DNA of 64,000 bases from Rosa chinensis (Eukaryota > Streptophyta > Magnoliopsida > Rosales > Rosaceae), in assembly GCF_002994745.2 (NCBI RefSeq), contig NC_037094.1, positions 13,143,001-13,207,000 of the forward strand. Direction: 5' to 3'. This document shows, piece by piece, positions 23,525-34,179 of this stretch (the first letter of the stretch is position 1; the number at the start of each line of letters is the position of its first letter). The notes beneath the pieces are model-generated. The model searched no databases. It saw only the letters and a list, made by a program, of their open reading frames with translations, and was not told where the DNA came from. The position numbers and the translations under genes are program-made.

Positions 23525-24470
23525 TCAAATCTCCCAAACACTCATCACCCACTCCCACATTCAAGAACTCACTCATAAATTTCAAAGATCCATCCCAGAT
23601 TGATCCATGACATATATTGCTAAATTGTCAATCCAATTCACATGTGTATACATCATTAGTCTAGATCAACACTGATAGCATAACATGCCACACTATCTCA
23701 AAAGACTAGGATTGAGGGGAACTAAGATAAACAAAAATAAGTAAACATACCCGAAGTCTAGGGGAACTGAAGAAGACATACAAGATCTGGTTCTTGGATG
23801 TTGTAACAAGGTATTCCTACAAGGAAAAAGAAGATGGTCTTCATATCCAACATCTTGAGAGTAATTTCAGTCCCGGAACAACAACAATCCATCCACTCAA
23901 CAAACCTGAAGTAACCCCCAAAATAGGTACACACATAGATATAGATTGATACATAGGATTAGACAAAAATTAATCGAGAAATTAACCAAAAGATACCCAG
24001 AAGTAATTGAAAACAATTTAACACAAAATCGAGTGAGACCCAATAATCCAATACCTGAATCGACGGCGAGCCTTGTCTTGAATGTTAGGTCTTATCTTCC
24101 ATGGTGGGCTCGACGAGGGAACAAGGCGGAGCTCCGGCATGGACTGCATCATTGGTGGATTTGAGAAGAAAGATGAGAGAAGAGGTGTGTCGGAGGAGGA
24201 GAAGGAGGAGAACGGAGACAGAGGCAGAGAAGGAGGAGAGTGGAGACGGAGGCCGAGGCGGAGAGTAGTTGGGTGCTGGTTGGAGGCGGAGGATGAGGAA
24301 GAGGAGGTCGGGTGCTGTGTCGTGGTGGGTAGGGTTTGAGAATGAAAAAATGTCGAGGCAGTCAATATGACTAAGTGTTGGGGAATTGAAATTTTGTTCC
24401 CCCGCGTTGAAAATTTTGTAACTTAGTCATTTTCCGCGTTTTTCAAAATTTTGAAAAAAAAATGTAGACA
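23525..24470 (-). other. Internal CACTA sequence with Ser/Pro-rich ORF
   Basis: No recognisable domain. A minus-strand frame (24018-24365) is very Ser/Pro-rich over GA/CT-rich DNA at about 24110-24340. It could be a captured first exon or chance; I cannot decide. Confidence 0.35.
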
Positions 24471-24610
24471 TCGGTTAACTATTAGAAACGATGTTAATGT
24501 ACAGATAGAAATCAGATTTTTAATAACCGATGTTAGAAATTTTTTTTACATCTCCTCAAATCCTAACCGATGTCTATGACATGATGTCTATTAGCATTAT
24601 TCTAGTAGTG

Positions 24611-25940
24611 TTCTCTGACAAAGAGACATGTATTTGGTCCGGTAGTGCTAACCCCACCAAGTGTAAAGCCTGTAGGACATAAATGGACATTTGTCAGAAA
24701 GCGTAATGAGAAGAATGAAGTCCTATGGTACAAGGCTCGCCTTGTGGCACAAGGTTTCTCACAACGCCATGGAATTGACTACGAGGAGACATTCTCTCCC
24801 AAAAATGGACGTTATAACGTTCTGTTACTTAGTTAGCTTAGTAGTTTCCAAAGGACTGGAAATGCAGCTCATAGATGTGGTTACTGCATATCTCCATGGG
24901 GATCTAGATTCAGAGATATAAGAAAGTGCCTGATGGCCTTACATTACCCATGCCAAGTGACTCTAAACCACGGCGTGCGTTTGCAACTAGGTTGAAACGC
25001 TCACTTTACTGATTAAAACAATCCAGGCGGATGTGGTATACCCGTCTAAGTGACTACTTGATTGGGAAGGGATATAAGAACGATGAATTATGCCCCTGCA
25101 TATTCATAAAGAAAACAAGTTCCGGATTTGTAATTGTAGTAGTATATGTCAATGATATGAACATAACTGGTACTCTTGATGAAATAAGAGAAACTGCGAG
25201 CTACTTGAAATCTGAATTTGAGATGAAGGATTTTGGGAAAACTCGATTCTATCTAGGCCTTGAACTAGAACACCGAGTTTGTGGAATATTAATCCACCAG
25301 TCTGCATATGTCCAAAAGTCAGGCGATATAACATGGACAAAGCACATCCTGCTAGCACTCCCATGATCGGTCGAAGTTTGGATTCAAGGAAAGATCCATT
25401 TCGTCCAAAGGAAGATGACGAACGAGTGTTGGGAGCTAAAATTCCCTATCTAAGTGCAATAGGCGCATTATTGTACTTAGCCCAATTTACTCGACGAGAC
25501 ATTGCATTCTCAGTGAACTTGTTGGCTAGATTTAGCTCAGCGCGAACGCAGCGTCACTGGAATGGTATCAAGAACATCTTCGATACGTAAAAGGAACCAT
25601 TGACTTGAGACTGTTCTTTCCCTATAGAGAGACAAGAGGGACCGCAGATGGAACTGCAATCCCTGAAGAAAATATTGATGGCGAAAGTGTCACTCACTAC
25701 ACCGAAACGCCAAATGATGTTTTGGTTGTTTTTGCTGATGCTGGGTATCTCTCTGACCCACATAAAGGTCGTTCCCAAACTGGTTATGTATTTACCAATG
25801 GGAACACGGCGATATCTTGGAGATCAACCAAGCAAACCCTTGTGGCTACCTCCTCGAAACACTTAGAGATCATTGTTGTACATGAGGCGGTTCGTGAGTG
25901 TGTATGGTTAAGAACTATCATTGCACATATTTGAGGGATT
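24611..25940 (+). pseudogene. Copia pol, second part: reverse transcriptase and RNase H
   Basis: The reading continues the frame broken at 19686 with [11 protein letters not shown] and [24 protein letters not shown]. The catalytic YVDD box reads YVND (Asn codon at 25151-25153), which removes a metal-binding Asp. RNase H is seen at about 25720-25930 (VFADAGYLSDPHKGRSQTGY, SKHLEIIVVHEAVRECVWLR). The domain is spread over at least four frames. Enzymatically dead. Confidence 0.85.
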
Positions 25941-26299
25941 AGTGGTTTGAGTTCTACCACTGAAGAGCCTACTTGCATTTATTAACACAATGCAGCTTGC
26001 ATCGAACAGATGAAGCTAGGTTGTATTAAGAGTGATAACACAAAACACATATCGCCAAAGTTGTTCTACAATCAGCAACAATAGACCCTTCTCAAGATTC
26101 AAGTGAATCAAGTAAGGTCTGAGGAGAATGTGGCAGATTTGTTCACCAAATCACTGCCTAAGGCCACATTTGAGAAACATGTGAAAAGCATAGGAATGCG
26201 AAGACTTTCTAAGCTTACTTGATTAATGTAATGATCAGGGGGAGGTTTAGACGTCAGGGGGAGTCTAACACACACATGTCATTCTCAAATGTAGAAGAT

Positions 26300-26427
26300 G
26301 CGTTGTGCTCTTTTCCTTCAACCAAGTTTTATTTTTGTCCCACAGGGTTTTTATTGTTACTTGGTAAGGTTTTTAGTGAGGCAACAACTCATGCACCATT
26401 TCGTCTTTGACTTGGCACAAGGGGGAG
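26300..26427 (+). other. Conserved 3' untranslated block and polypurine tract of the copia element
   Basis: The segment TGCTCTTTTCCTTC...TTTTTGTCCCACAGGGTTTTTA...GGTTTTTAGTGAGGCAACAA precedes the polypurine tract AAGGGGGAG next to the 3' LTR. The same block is found in the two other copia elements of the window. Confidence 0.75.
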
Positions 26428-26620
26428 TGTTAAAGGAAAAGCACATTATGTGCCTTCGTCAAAGAAACAGACGAAGAGGGAATCAAGCAATTACAAATCA
26501 CAGCTCAATCAGCATTTAGTATCATCAATGTAATTGATATTTCCGTTGTAATCCTATCCCTATATAAAGGGGTTATGAATGAAATGAGTAGACCAATTCC
26601 AATCCATTTTTACTTTTACA
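26428..26620 (+). repeat. 3' LTR of the copia element
   Basis: 193 bp, 2 differences from the 5' LTR. TATATAAA at 26571-26578. Followed by target duplication ataaa (26621-26625). Confidence 0.93.
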
Positions 26621-27230
26621 ATAAATTTAATTTAGTATATAATTATGAAAATTTTGTAGGAGATTTGAAAAGTAACTTTTATATAACTCAATTTATATGA
26701 GTCTTTTTTTTAGCTATTAGTGTGCAAAAGATATAGAAATCTTGTAGTTGTTTTAGTGGCCAAAAACAAGCTGGGTTTAGAAAATGGCATATGAAATATA
26801 GCTTACGGTGGGAAACTATGAAATGGCAAATTAGAATATTTCTGGTATATTTCCTTTTTGGAAAGACATATTCAGTAAGGATTTACCTTACCATATTCAG
26901 TAATTGATACCAAAATTGAATGAAACTTAATTGTGATAGAGGTTATGCAACTCTTTATACTTTGTATTAGAAAATAAATTACCAAAAACGACCCCGTGAC
27001 TCGTACATAGACCAGATAATCAAATAAGAACTTAACATTTTCTTCTTCTTCTTCTTCCTTTTTTTCCTTTGAGAGAAAACAATCTTAACTATGATATCTT
27101 ACATTAATTAAGGAAATGTTAAACCGCCATGTGCAAGGTTTTAAGAATGTCCTGCATGTATTAACATTAACATTTATGATCGAGCAGATTTATTTGACGA
27201 AAGAAATGCAAAAATTACAAACTTTGTCAT
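26621..27230. other. Spacer between two copia elements, including right part of a split MITE
   Basis: No gene. Near 26800-26820 the minus strand reads TTTCCCACCGTAAGCTATAT, matching 14279-14300 (CTCCCATCGTAAGCCATATA) on the plus strand. This is the right arm of the miniature element split by the copia insertion. The remainder is AT-rich and unassigned. Confidence 0.5.
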
Positions 27231-27448
27231 TGTTGTAGAGAAACTGAATTTGAGAGGAATTTTCAGTGTATTCTCATTGATAATAGGGGCCTATTTATCT
27301 AGAGGATTACAATGTATAGAATCTCAATCATACAAGGAAAGTAATTCTACATTGATTAGGATTCTAGATCCTTCTAATTAAATCCTATTACCACTAGGTC
27401 AAGTAACCTAGAGTTTGGGCTAAACACAAATTCGGTTTTCCTTCAACA
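27231..27448 (-). repeat. 3' LTR of the minus-strand copia element
   Basis: 218 bp, begins TGTTGTAGAG and ends TTCAACA on the plus strand. The polypurine tract adjoins at 27449. Confidence 0.92.
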
Positions 27449-30400
27449 CTCCCCCTTGTGTTGCCCAAACGCGGTGCTTCTCTCGTTGCCTCATTAAAAA
27501 CCTTGCCGAGTAACAAAAATCCAGTGGGACAAAAATAACCTCGGTCGAAGGGGAAAAAGAGCACAACACACCCTTCACGATTCGAGACGAACATGTAGAC
27601 ATCTCCCCCTGATGTCTGCACCTCCCCCTGATGACTACGATCATGGGAGTTCAGATAATTTCCGCAAGCCAATTCTTGCCACATGTTTCTCGAACGTGGT
27701 ATTGGGCAATGACTTAGTAAACAAGTCTGCCTCACTGTCCTCAGATCGAACCTAGTTCACTTTTGATCTCGAGGAGTATCTATTGTTGCTGATTATGCTT
27801 GGTGTTGTCGCTTTTGATGTAGTCTTGCCTCATTTGTTCAAAACAAGTAGCATTAACCTAAATGCTCATAGGCTCATCTGTGGTAGACTTCAAACCACAA
27901 CTGCTCGAACATGCGTAATTATGGATCCAATCCATATACATTCACGAACCACTTCGTGAAGAGCAATGATCTCTGCATTGTTCGAAGATATAGCGACTAG
28001 GGTCTAATATGTAGACCTCCAAGATGTCACGGTCTTTTCCCATGGTGAACACGTAACCGGATTGGAAATGACCATTGTGTGGGTCAGACAGATACCCAAC
28101 ATCAGCAAAACCTTCCAAAACACATGTCGTTTTGGAATGGGGATAGAGAACGCAGGCCAGCGTTGGCGGCGTTTCTTGTGTGTGATGGGTCCGAATCCAT
28201 CATCTCTTAGTAGGGATAAAACAAGCCCATATCAATCGAACATCTCAAAAGATATCTTTTACACCAATCCAATGGCGTCGCGTTGGCGCAGAACTATATC
28301 TTAGCTAACAAGTTCATAACATATGAGATGTCCGGTCTTGCGCATTGAGATAAGTACAATAATGCGCCTATTGTACTAAGTAAGGCACTTTTGCCTCTAG
28401 CACATCTTCATCATCATCCTTTCGACGAAGAGGATCCTTTTCAGGATCAAGACTACGGACGATCATGGGGGTGCTTGAAGGCTTGACCTTGTCAAAATGC
28501 CTAAGCATCAATCGACACGATGCTCAAGTTCCAAACTGAGACATAATCGTGTTCTCCCAAAATCCTTCATCTCAAACTCGGATTTCAAGTGTTCAGAGGT
28601 TTCCGTTAACTCTTTAAGGGCTTCTAATGAAGATCATGTCCAACATGAACCGAGATAGAATCTGAAACTTGTTATAGAAACGCGTGGGCATATCCCTTCC
28701 CAATTAAGTAGTCACTTTAGTGAGCGTTTCAACCTTATTGTAAACGCGCTCCATGGTCTAGAGCTACTTGACTTGGGTAAATGAAGATCGCCATGAACCT
28801 TCATGTATATTCCGTATCTAGATCCCTATAGAGATATATAGTGACCACATTTGTAGGCTGCATGTTCAGTTATTAGGAAACTACCAAACTGACAGGGTAG
28901 TGGAGTGCAATGACATCCATTACGAGAGAATATGTCTCATCGTAGTCGATTTCAGGGCGTTTTGGGAGAAGCCTTGCGCCATAAGGCGAGATTACCATCT
29001 CTTTTTCTCACTACGCTTTCTAACAAAGACCCATTAGTCAACAGGTTTTATGTTAGGAGGTGTTGGCATCTCTAGCTCGAAAACCTTCCTCTTCGTTAGA
29101 GAATCCATCTTAACCTGGATCGCATCTTTCCATTTAGGCCAAAAACTCTCTACGTTGGCATTCATTCATCAACGGAGCGTGGTTCGATATCATCGGACTC
29201 AGCAAACTCATGCGCAACAAAATGCGTAACTACATCATCAATTATGATGGAGTTTCTATCCCACGTCTCATGTACACTAGTGTAAGTTTCATAGAGCTCT
29301 ATATTCTCAGGAATAGGGTTTGACATTGAGGCGTCCCCTAACGATAACCATAACCTGGAAGATACTCATGAGACGGATTTTGAGTCTTGATGATTAAAGG
29401 ATTGGAATGTGCCAAAGTATCCTTCGAACCCACGGGCCTCCCACGCATCCTAGCTGGGGCCATGGCCTGTAATGCCAGAGTGCCACTCTCTTTGGCATTG
29501 GCGCCATGCCTACCTCCGTGTAGGGTGGCGCTACGTCCTCTCGTAGGGACGTCCTTCCTTGCAGGCATGTTTGCAGCATATTTGTGTGATCTTGTCACTT
29601 TAACAGGGATCAAGATGAGACATAGTGGGGACAGACCACGACAATTCCTGTCGTTCCTGTTGAACATTCGTGTTCTTATCTCCCCCTAACGACGGGAAGA
29701 CTGTCTCATCAAAGTGACATCCGCAAATCTAGCGGTAAGGAGATCGCCTAGCAAGGGCATTTAAGTGGCGGACGATTGTTGGAAGCGCAAATCCAACGTA
29801 GTTGCCCATTCGTCTGTAAGGACCCATCATAGAGCGCTGTGGCGGCGCAATTGGCACATAAATGGCTCACTCAAATGTGCGTAAGTACAAAATACGTGTA
29901 CCCAGTCACTAGCTGTAACACATACGTACATTGAGTGGCGGTAGGTCGTAGACGAATTAGCATGGCTGCATGCGATATCGCATCACCCCAAGCGGATGTA
30001 AGAAGATTGGTGCGCATTACCAATGTTCGGACTACCATCGTAGTCATTTCCGCGAGACCAATTGGGTGTGTACATGGGAATGTGATGTCCAACATCAAAC
30101 CCATTGCAATATCCATCGAAAGTCTTTCGATGTAAACTCTCTAGCATAGTCAAATCCAATTGACTGAATAGGATGATTCGGGGAGTGAGCCCGTTGTCAC
30201 ATGATATGTGCTAGGAGGGTAGCATGAGTAGCATTTATAGGTGGACAATGACACAACACGTGACCGGCGTATTTGCGTGTCAACCAACATCATGAAATAT
30301 TTAAGCGTCCGCAAGTTGGTTGAATCAATCCGTAAAATCCCTACGGATTCTTCATAAGAACAGAATGAGTATTGTCATATCCTTTGCATAGGACGGTCTC

Positions 30401-30902
30401 AGTCCTAATTTCCATAAGGATTGGGCTTTGTAAAACGAGCGAGAGGCCTTAGAAGTAACCAATGAGTATTTTGGTTAGGCCTAAGCGTCTGTAGCGCTAT
30501 TAGGAGCAAAATGTGTGACTACAGCTCCCATCGTGGCGTGGGAGCCATGGAAATTAGCATGTATGGCGTCATGGCCACAAGGAGGAACAACCATGGCGTT
30601 ATGCCCATGGTTGGCGCCTTTTATGGCGGCATCTTGCTTCATTTTGCTCAAAAGAAATGATGTCCATGTGAAGTCTTTTGTAGACGGATCATCATATCAT
30701 GACTAGGATGATCTATCATGTCGTGACAAAGCCAATATGTGTCTAAATCCAAGAGATCTTTTCTCATAAGTTTATTGGATTTAATAACTCGAATGGTGAC
30801 ATAAAGTCCACTAGAGAGACACATAAACTTCTCTAAGATGCGTCTTTGTTCGCAATCATTAGAGGTAATGCAAAGGAACTCATTTCCGTTCTCTACATGC
30901 AT
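27449..30902 (-). pseudogene. Degraded copia pol (integrase, reverse transcriptase, RNase H)
   Basis: Minus-strand relics in copia order: pre-integrase (30648-30902: CEQRRILEKFMCLSSGLYV, MIDHPSHDMMIR), integrase tail (29871-30116: TLVMRTNLLTSAWGDAISHA), reverse transcriptase pieces at about 28950-29000 and 28330-28390 (ALLYLSQCARPDISY), and RNase H near 27950. Every frame carries stops. The segment directly after the 3' LTR (27449-27600) is the conserved copia 3' block. Confidence 0.75.
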
Positions 30903-31219
30903 TTTCGCATGGAATTCGTTGGCTATTCATAGGGTACTATTTGCCCTAAGAGCGTAGAGAGTTTCTGTGACAACTGTAATCAAGGTGCCATTTGGCAAGT
31001 GGAACTTGGGCTATTCCATGTCCTTAAATTAATACGGATGGTCTAGCCATCGTAGTCACAAAGTCATATGCTCAGAATCAAAATTGAGTCATAATGAAAA
31101 GAACTCGAAATTTTATTCATAAGCCAACGAAATACATCATTGTTTCTATGATCAAAGAAAATCTAATCCAATAAAAAGGAATATGGCAATCGCCTACATC
31201 TCTTGGAAAATAAAAAGAC

Positions 31220-32325
31220 TTAATCAAAATCGCCAGTTTCTGGGTCTTGATCCTTGTAGTCTTCCACCCTTAGATCTAGATCACCATCTTGATCTTCTTG
31301 TGCCATGTAATTTGCTTCCCTTGCTTCACGATACGTCTTGTATGCGTTTGCAACATTCTGGGGTGCGGTACATGTTTTGGCCCAATGTTCAGTTGATCCA
31401 CATCGAAAACAAACATCATTATGGTCAGGCTCCCTTGATCGAGGGGCCATTGGGGCGCGATTTGAACGACCTATCCTTTTGGTGGCGTTACCACCATGGT
31501 CGGAGGCTCCGCCTCTCTCTCTCTCTTCACACGTTGACCTCTACGGTTCCGTGCACGCATCTCTTGGTGATTTCCTTCCTCTTTAGGGCGAATATATGGA
31601 CCAGAATGTCCAGAATAGTCCCTATCCTTAGGGTTTCGCTCCTTGCGTCCTCCATTTGGGGCGCGACTATAGTTAGACTCCGGAATAGGCTTAGTTCCCA
31701 CGGGTCTAGCATTATAGTTCTTCACAAGGATATTATCGTGCTTTTCAGCTACGTTCATGGCGCCAATGAGCTCATGAAACCTTGTGATACGTCCTGCATT
31801 TACATCAATCCGATAATTCTTTGAAATCATCAGTGCAGAGACGGGGAAGGTAGAGAGAGTCTTCTCGATCAACATCGTATCAGTTATGGCTTGGCCACAA
31901 TACTCCATCAGAGACTTGATACGAAGAGCTTCCGAGTTATAATCAAGCACAGACTTGAAATCACAAAAGCGGAGGTTATGCCATCGCACTTCTAAATCAG
32001 GAAGCAGGGAGTCACGAATGTTGCCAAATCGCTGCTCAAGTTCGACCCATAGCTTTCTTGGGTCTTCCTCATTGAGGTATTCATTTTGGAGCGCGTCATT
32101 CATGTGCCTTGTCATGAGAATTATGGCCTTAGCTTGTTTTGCTTCAAAAGCAGTAGCTTGCTCGATTGAGAGCACGTTCTGACCAGGCTCTTGGATGGTT
32201 TCCAGAATTCCATCAGCCTTAAGATGTTGGCGCACATCTCGGACCCACCTATGGTATCCTGCGCCAGTTGTCTCGAGTGGGACAAAGCTCAACTTGTTCA
32301 GGTAACTCATCCTGAAAAACAACAC
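31220..32325 (-). pseudogene. Copia gag with zinc knuckle, one frameshift
   Basis: The first frame (31471-32325) carries the gag core: YHRWVRDVRQHL, RKLWVELEQRFGNIRDSLLP. The second frame (31220-31450) carries the zinc knuckle CFRCGSTEHWAKTC (CX2CX4HX4C) and an acidic tail. A frameshift of the Arg/Gly-rich linker around 31450-31500 separates them. Same domain plan as gag at 16451-17395, with clearly different sequence, so this is a distinct copia family. Confidence 0.85.
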
Positions 32326-33521
32326 AAGATTAGGGTTAGTTTCGGAGCGAAAAGGCTACCACGAAAAACTATTAAATTTCTGAGCGTAGTCGCTTCCAAG
32401 AAATTAGGAATTTTCTGAGCGTAGTCGCTTCTAAGAAAATCCGATTCCAAGAAGGGTTTTGGATTAGATCGAAACAAGGATGTATGTGGTCGATCGTTTT
32501 CTTCTCAACAAACTCTAAGTTTGGAGGACTCTACAAGCTCCAAGCTTGGAGTGAGCACGAACCCCCACAGTTCGGCTTTTGGTCTCCTCTATGAAGAAGA
32601 AAGGGGGGTAGAAGAAGGGATTTTGGAAGTCCTCGAGAAAAGAAGAAGAAATTGAAAAACTTCACAAAAACGGGAACTTTTAGAAAAATTTACCTTAAAG
32701 GATGGTCGGAAAAAGCGTCGACGGAAAGTTACTGTAGCAGGCGGAAAGTACTGTAGCTGACCGGAAAAGTCGCTGGAAGTTGGTCGTAAAGTGGCCGGAA
32801 AGCTGGAAGTCGGCCGGAAAAGTCGCCAGCGGCTGTTGACCGGCGTTGACCGGGATGCTGACGTGGTAGTTCGGTGCTGACGTGGCTGATCCGGTTGATG
32901 ACGTGGCAGATTGCTAGGCGCCTGCGTGTATGCTGACGTGGCGGTTTTATGCGGCTTGGCGGCTTCACGGCTTGGTGGCTCGGCGGCTCGGTTGATTGAC
33001 GTGGGCTCCGCTTGGGCCAGCTGCACGTGGGTTGCTTCTGGGTTTCTGGGCCGTGGCTGGTTCTTCTGCTTCTGGGCCTAGGATTTATCCTTTGTTTTGG
33101 GCGGAAGCTGAAGATGGGCTGCTTCTGCTGGGCTGGGTTGACTGAGGCAGAGTTGACTGAAGCGAGAGGCGGTTCGGTGGTGCAGCGTTTTCAGGCGGTC
33201 AGTTAGGATGTTTCCTGGCCGGTTCCGGTGAGGTTTTTTCCGGTTCCCGGAATCTGGGGACGAGGTACAGATGCTATCAAAAGATGGCAGTAGAAGGTGG
33301 ACGGAAAGATAGCAAACCGGGCATGAGATCTTCGGATTCTTCTTGGAGGCCGGTTTGGTCACTTTCGGCGGCCGGTTCAAGTTGATTCCGGCCGGTTCTG
33401 GGGGCAGCGCCGCCGGTTCCGGACTCCTGGAGGTGAGAGTTTCAAGGTGGGCGGCGGTGGTTTCTGGGATTTGAAGGCTACGAATTTAGGATTTCAGGGT
33501 TAGGGCTTCGTGCTGATAACG
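32326..33521 (-). other. 5' leader of the minus-strand copia element
   Basis: GC-rich, low-complexity leader between gag and the 5' LTR. The ORFs in it (for example 32589-33026) are rich in Ser, Arg and Pro and have no domain. The primer-binding site (CGTGCTGATAACG on the plus strand, about 33509-33521) adjoins the LTR. Confidence 0.7.
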
Positions 33522-33739
33522 TGTTGTAGAGAAACTGAATTTGAGAGGAATTTTCTGTGTATTCTCATTGATAATAGGGGCCTCTTTATATAGAGGATTA
33601 CAATGCATAGAATCTCAATCATATAAGGATAGTAATTCTACATTGATTAGGATTCTAGATCCTTCTAATTAAATCCTATTACCAGTAAGTCAAGTAACCT
33701 AGAGTTTGGGCTAAACACAAATTATGTTTTCCTTCAACA
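33522..33739 (-). repeat. 5' LTR of the minus-strand copia element
   Basis: 218 bp; about 10 differences from the partner LTR at 27231-27448. Followed by target duplication gtcat. Confidence 0.92.
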
Positions 33740-34179
33740 GTCATATTATATTTCATTTTGATTTGCATTTTAATTCGCCTGATTATTATTATTTTTATCA
33801 TAATATGCCAAACTTGGTGACATTCCTTTGTTTGCCTAAATGGGCCCATATTAGGCCTAATGATTGGGCATGACCCAACAAGATTCCCCTAATAATCTAA
33901 TATTATCTCAACAGAGGGATGATTATATAGTATCTTAACACAGAATATTCAATGGAGCTCTATATTAACGAAATCTATACAAAGTGGACCACGGGTACAT
34001 GCAGCTACATAATGATGCAGTTATAACTATTGACCGACCAAAAAGATTATCTAGAAAGAGGATATCAATTAAGAAACAAATGTCATAAAAAACAAAAAAA
34101 AAAGGTAAGATGAAACAATGGCACCAATATGAATGATACCAATTTGCAAGGAATACATTATTGATAAATCGGATTAGTC
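33740..34179. other. Spacer between copia element and UGT72 gene
   Basis: About 440 bp, AT-rich, no gene. It is the 3' flank of the minus-strand UGT at 34180-35622. Confidence 0.5.

Larger units (their letters stand above)
19687..24610. mobile_element. CACTA (En/Spm-like) transposon carrying host gene fragments
   Basis: Terminal inverted repeats are CACTACTAGGATAA at 19687 and, reading inward from 24610 on the other strand, CACTACTAGAATAA. The 3 bp target duplication ttc is at 19684-19686 and 24611-24613. Removing the element restores an uninterrupted copia reverse-transcriptase frame across the junction (ELDS followed by LTK). It has subterminal repeats at both ends, no recognisable transposase, and internal exons of an ABCC transporter plus another plant gene. 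It is therefore a non-autonomous, gene-capturing (Pack-CACTA) element that inserted after the copia element. Confidence 0.92.
14603..26620 (+). mobile_element. Ty1/copia retrotransposon, complete LTR to LTR, interrupted by a CACTA element
   Basis: Two 193 bp LTRs (14603-14795 and 26428-26620) differ at 2 positions only and are flanked by the 5 bp target duplication ataaa (14598-14602 and 26621-26625). The order is 5' LTR, primer site, long leader, gag, integrase, reverse transcriptase, RNase H, polypurine tract, 3' LTR, which is copia order. The leader contains a GC-rich part (about 14990-15400) and an (AAAT)n stretch near 15470. pol is broken by frameshifts, and a 4924 bp CACTA transposon sits in the reverse transcriptase, so the copy cannot be autonomous. 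Without the CACTA insert it would be about 7.1 kb. Confidence 0.93.
27231..33739 (-). mobile_element. Ty1/copia retrotransposon, minus strand, decayed
   Basis: LTRs of 218 bp at 27231-27448 and 33522-33739 differ at about 10 positions. The target duplication gtcat is at 27226-27230 and 33740-33744. In minus-strand order: 5' LTR at 33522-33739, primer site CGTTATCAGCACG (just left of 33522), a GC-rich leader (about 32590-33500), gag, integrase, reverse transcriptase, RNase H, a conserved 3' block, polypurine tract (27449-27460, CTCCCCCTTGTG on the plus strand), and 3' LTR. pol is full of stops. It is older than the neighbouring copia element by LTR divergence (about 4.6% against 1%). Confidence 0.92.

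Noticed and set aside
32589..33026. 145-codon frame on the minus strand
   Set aside because: GC-rich leader of the copia element; no similarity to gag or pol recognised.
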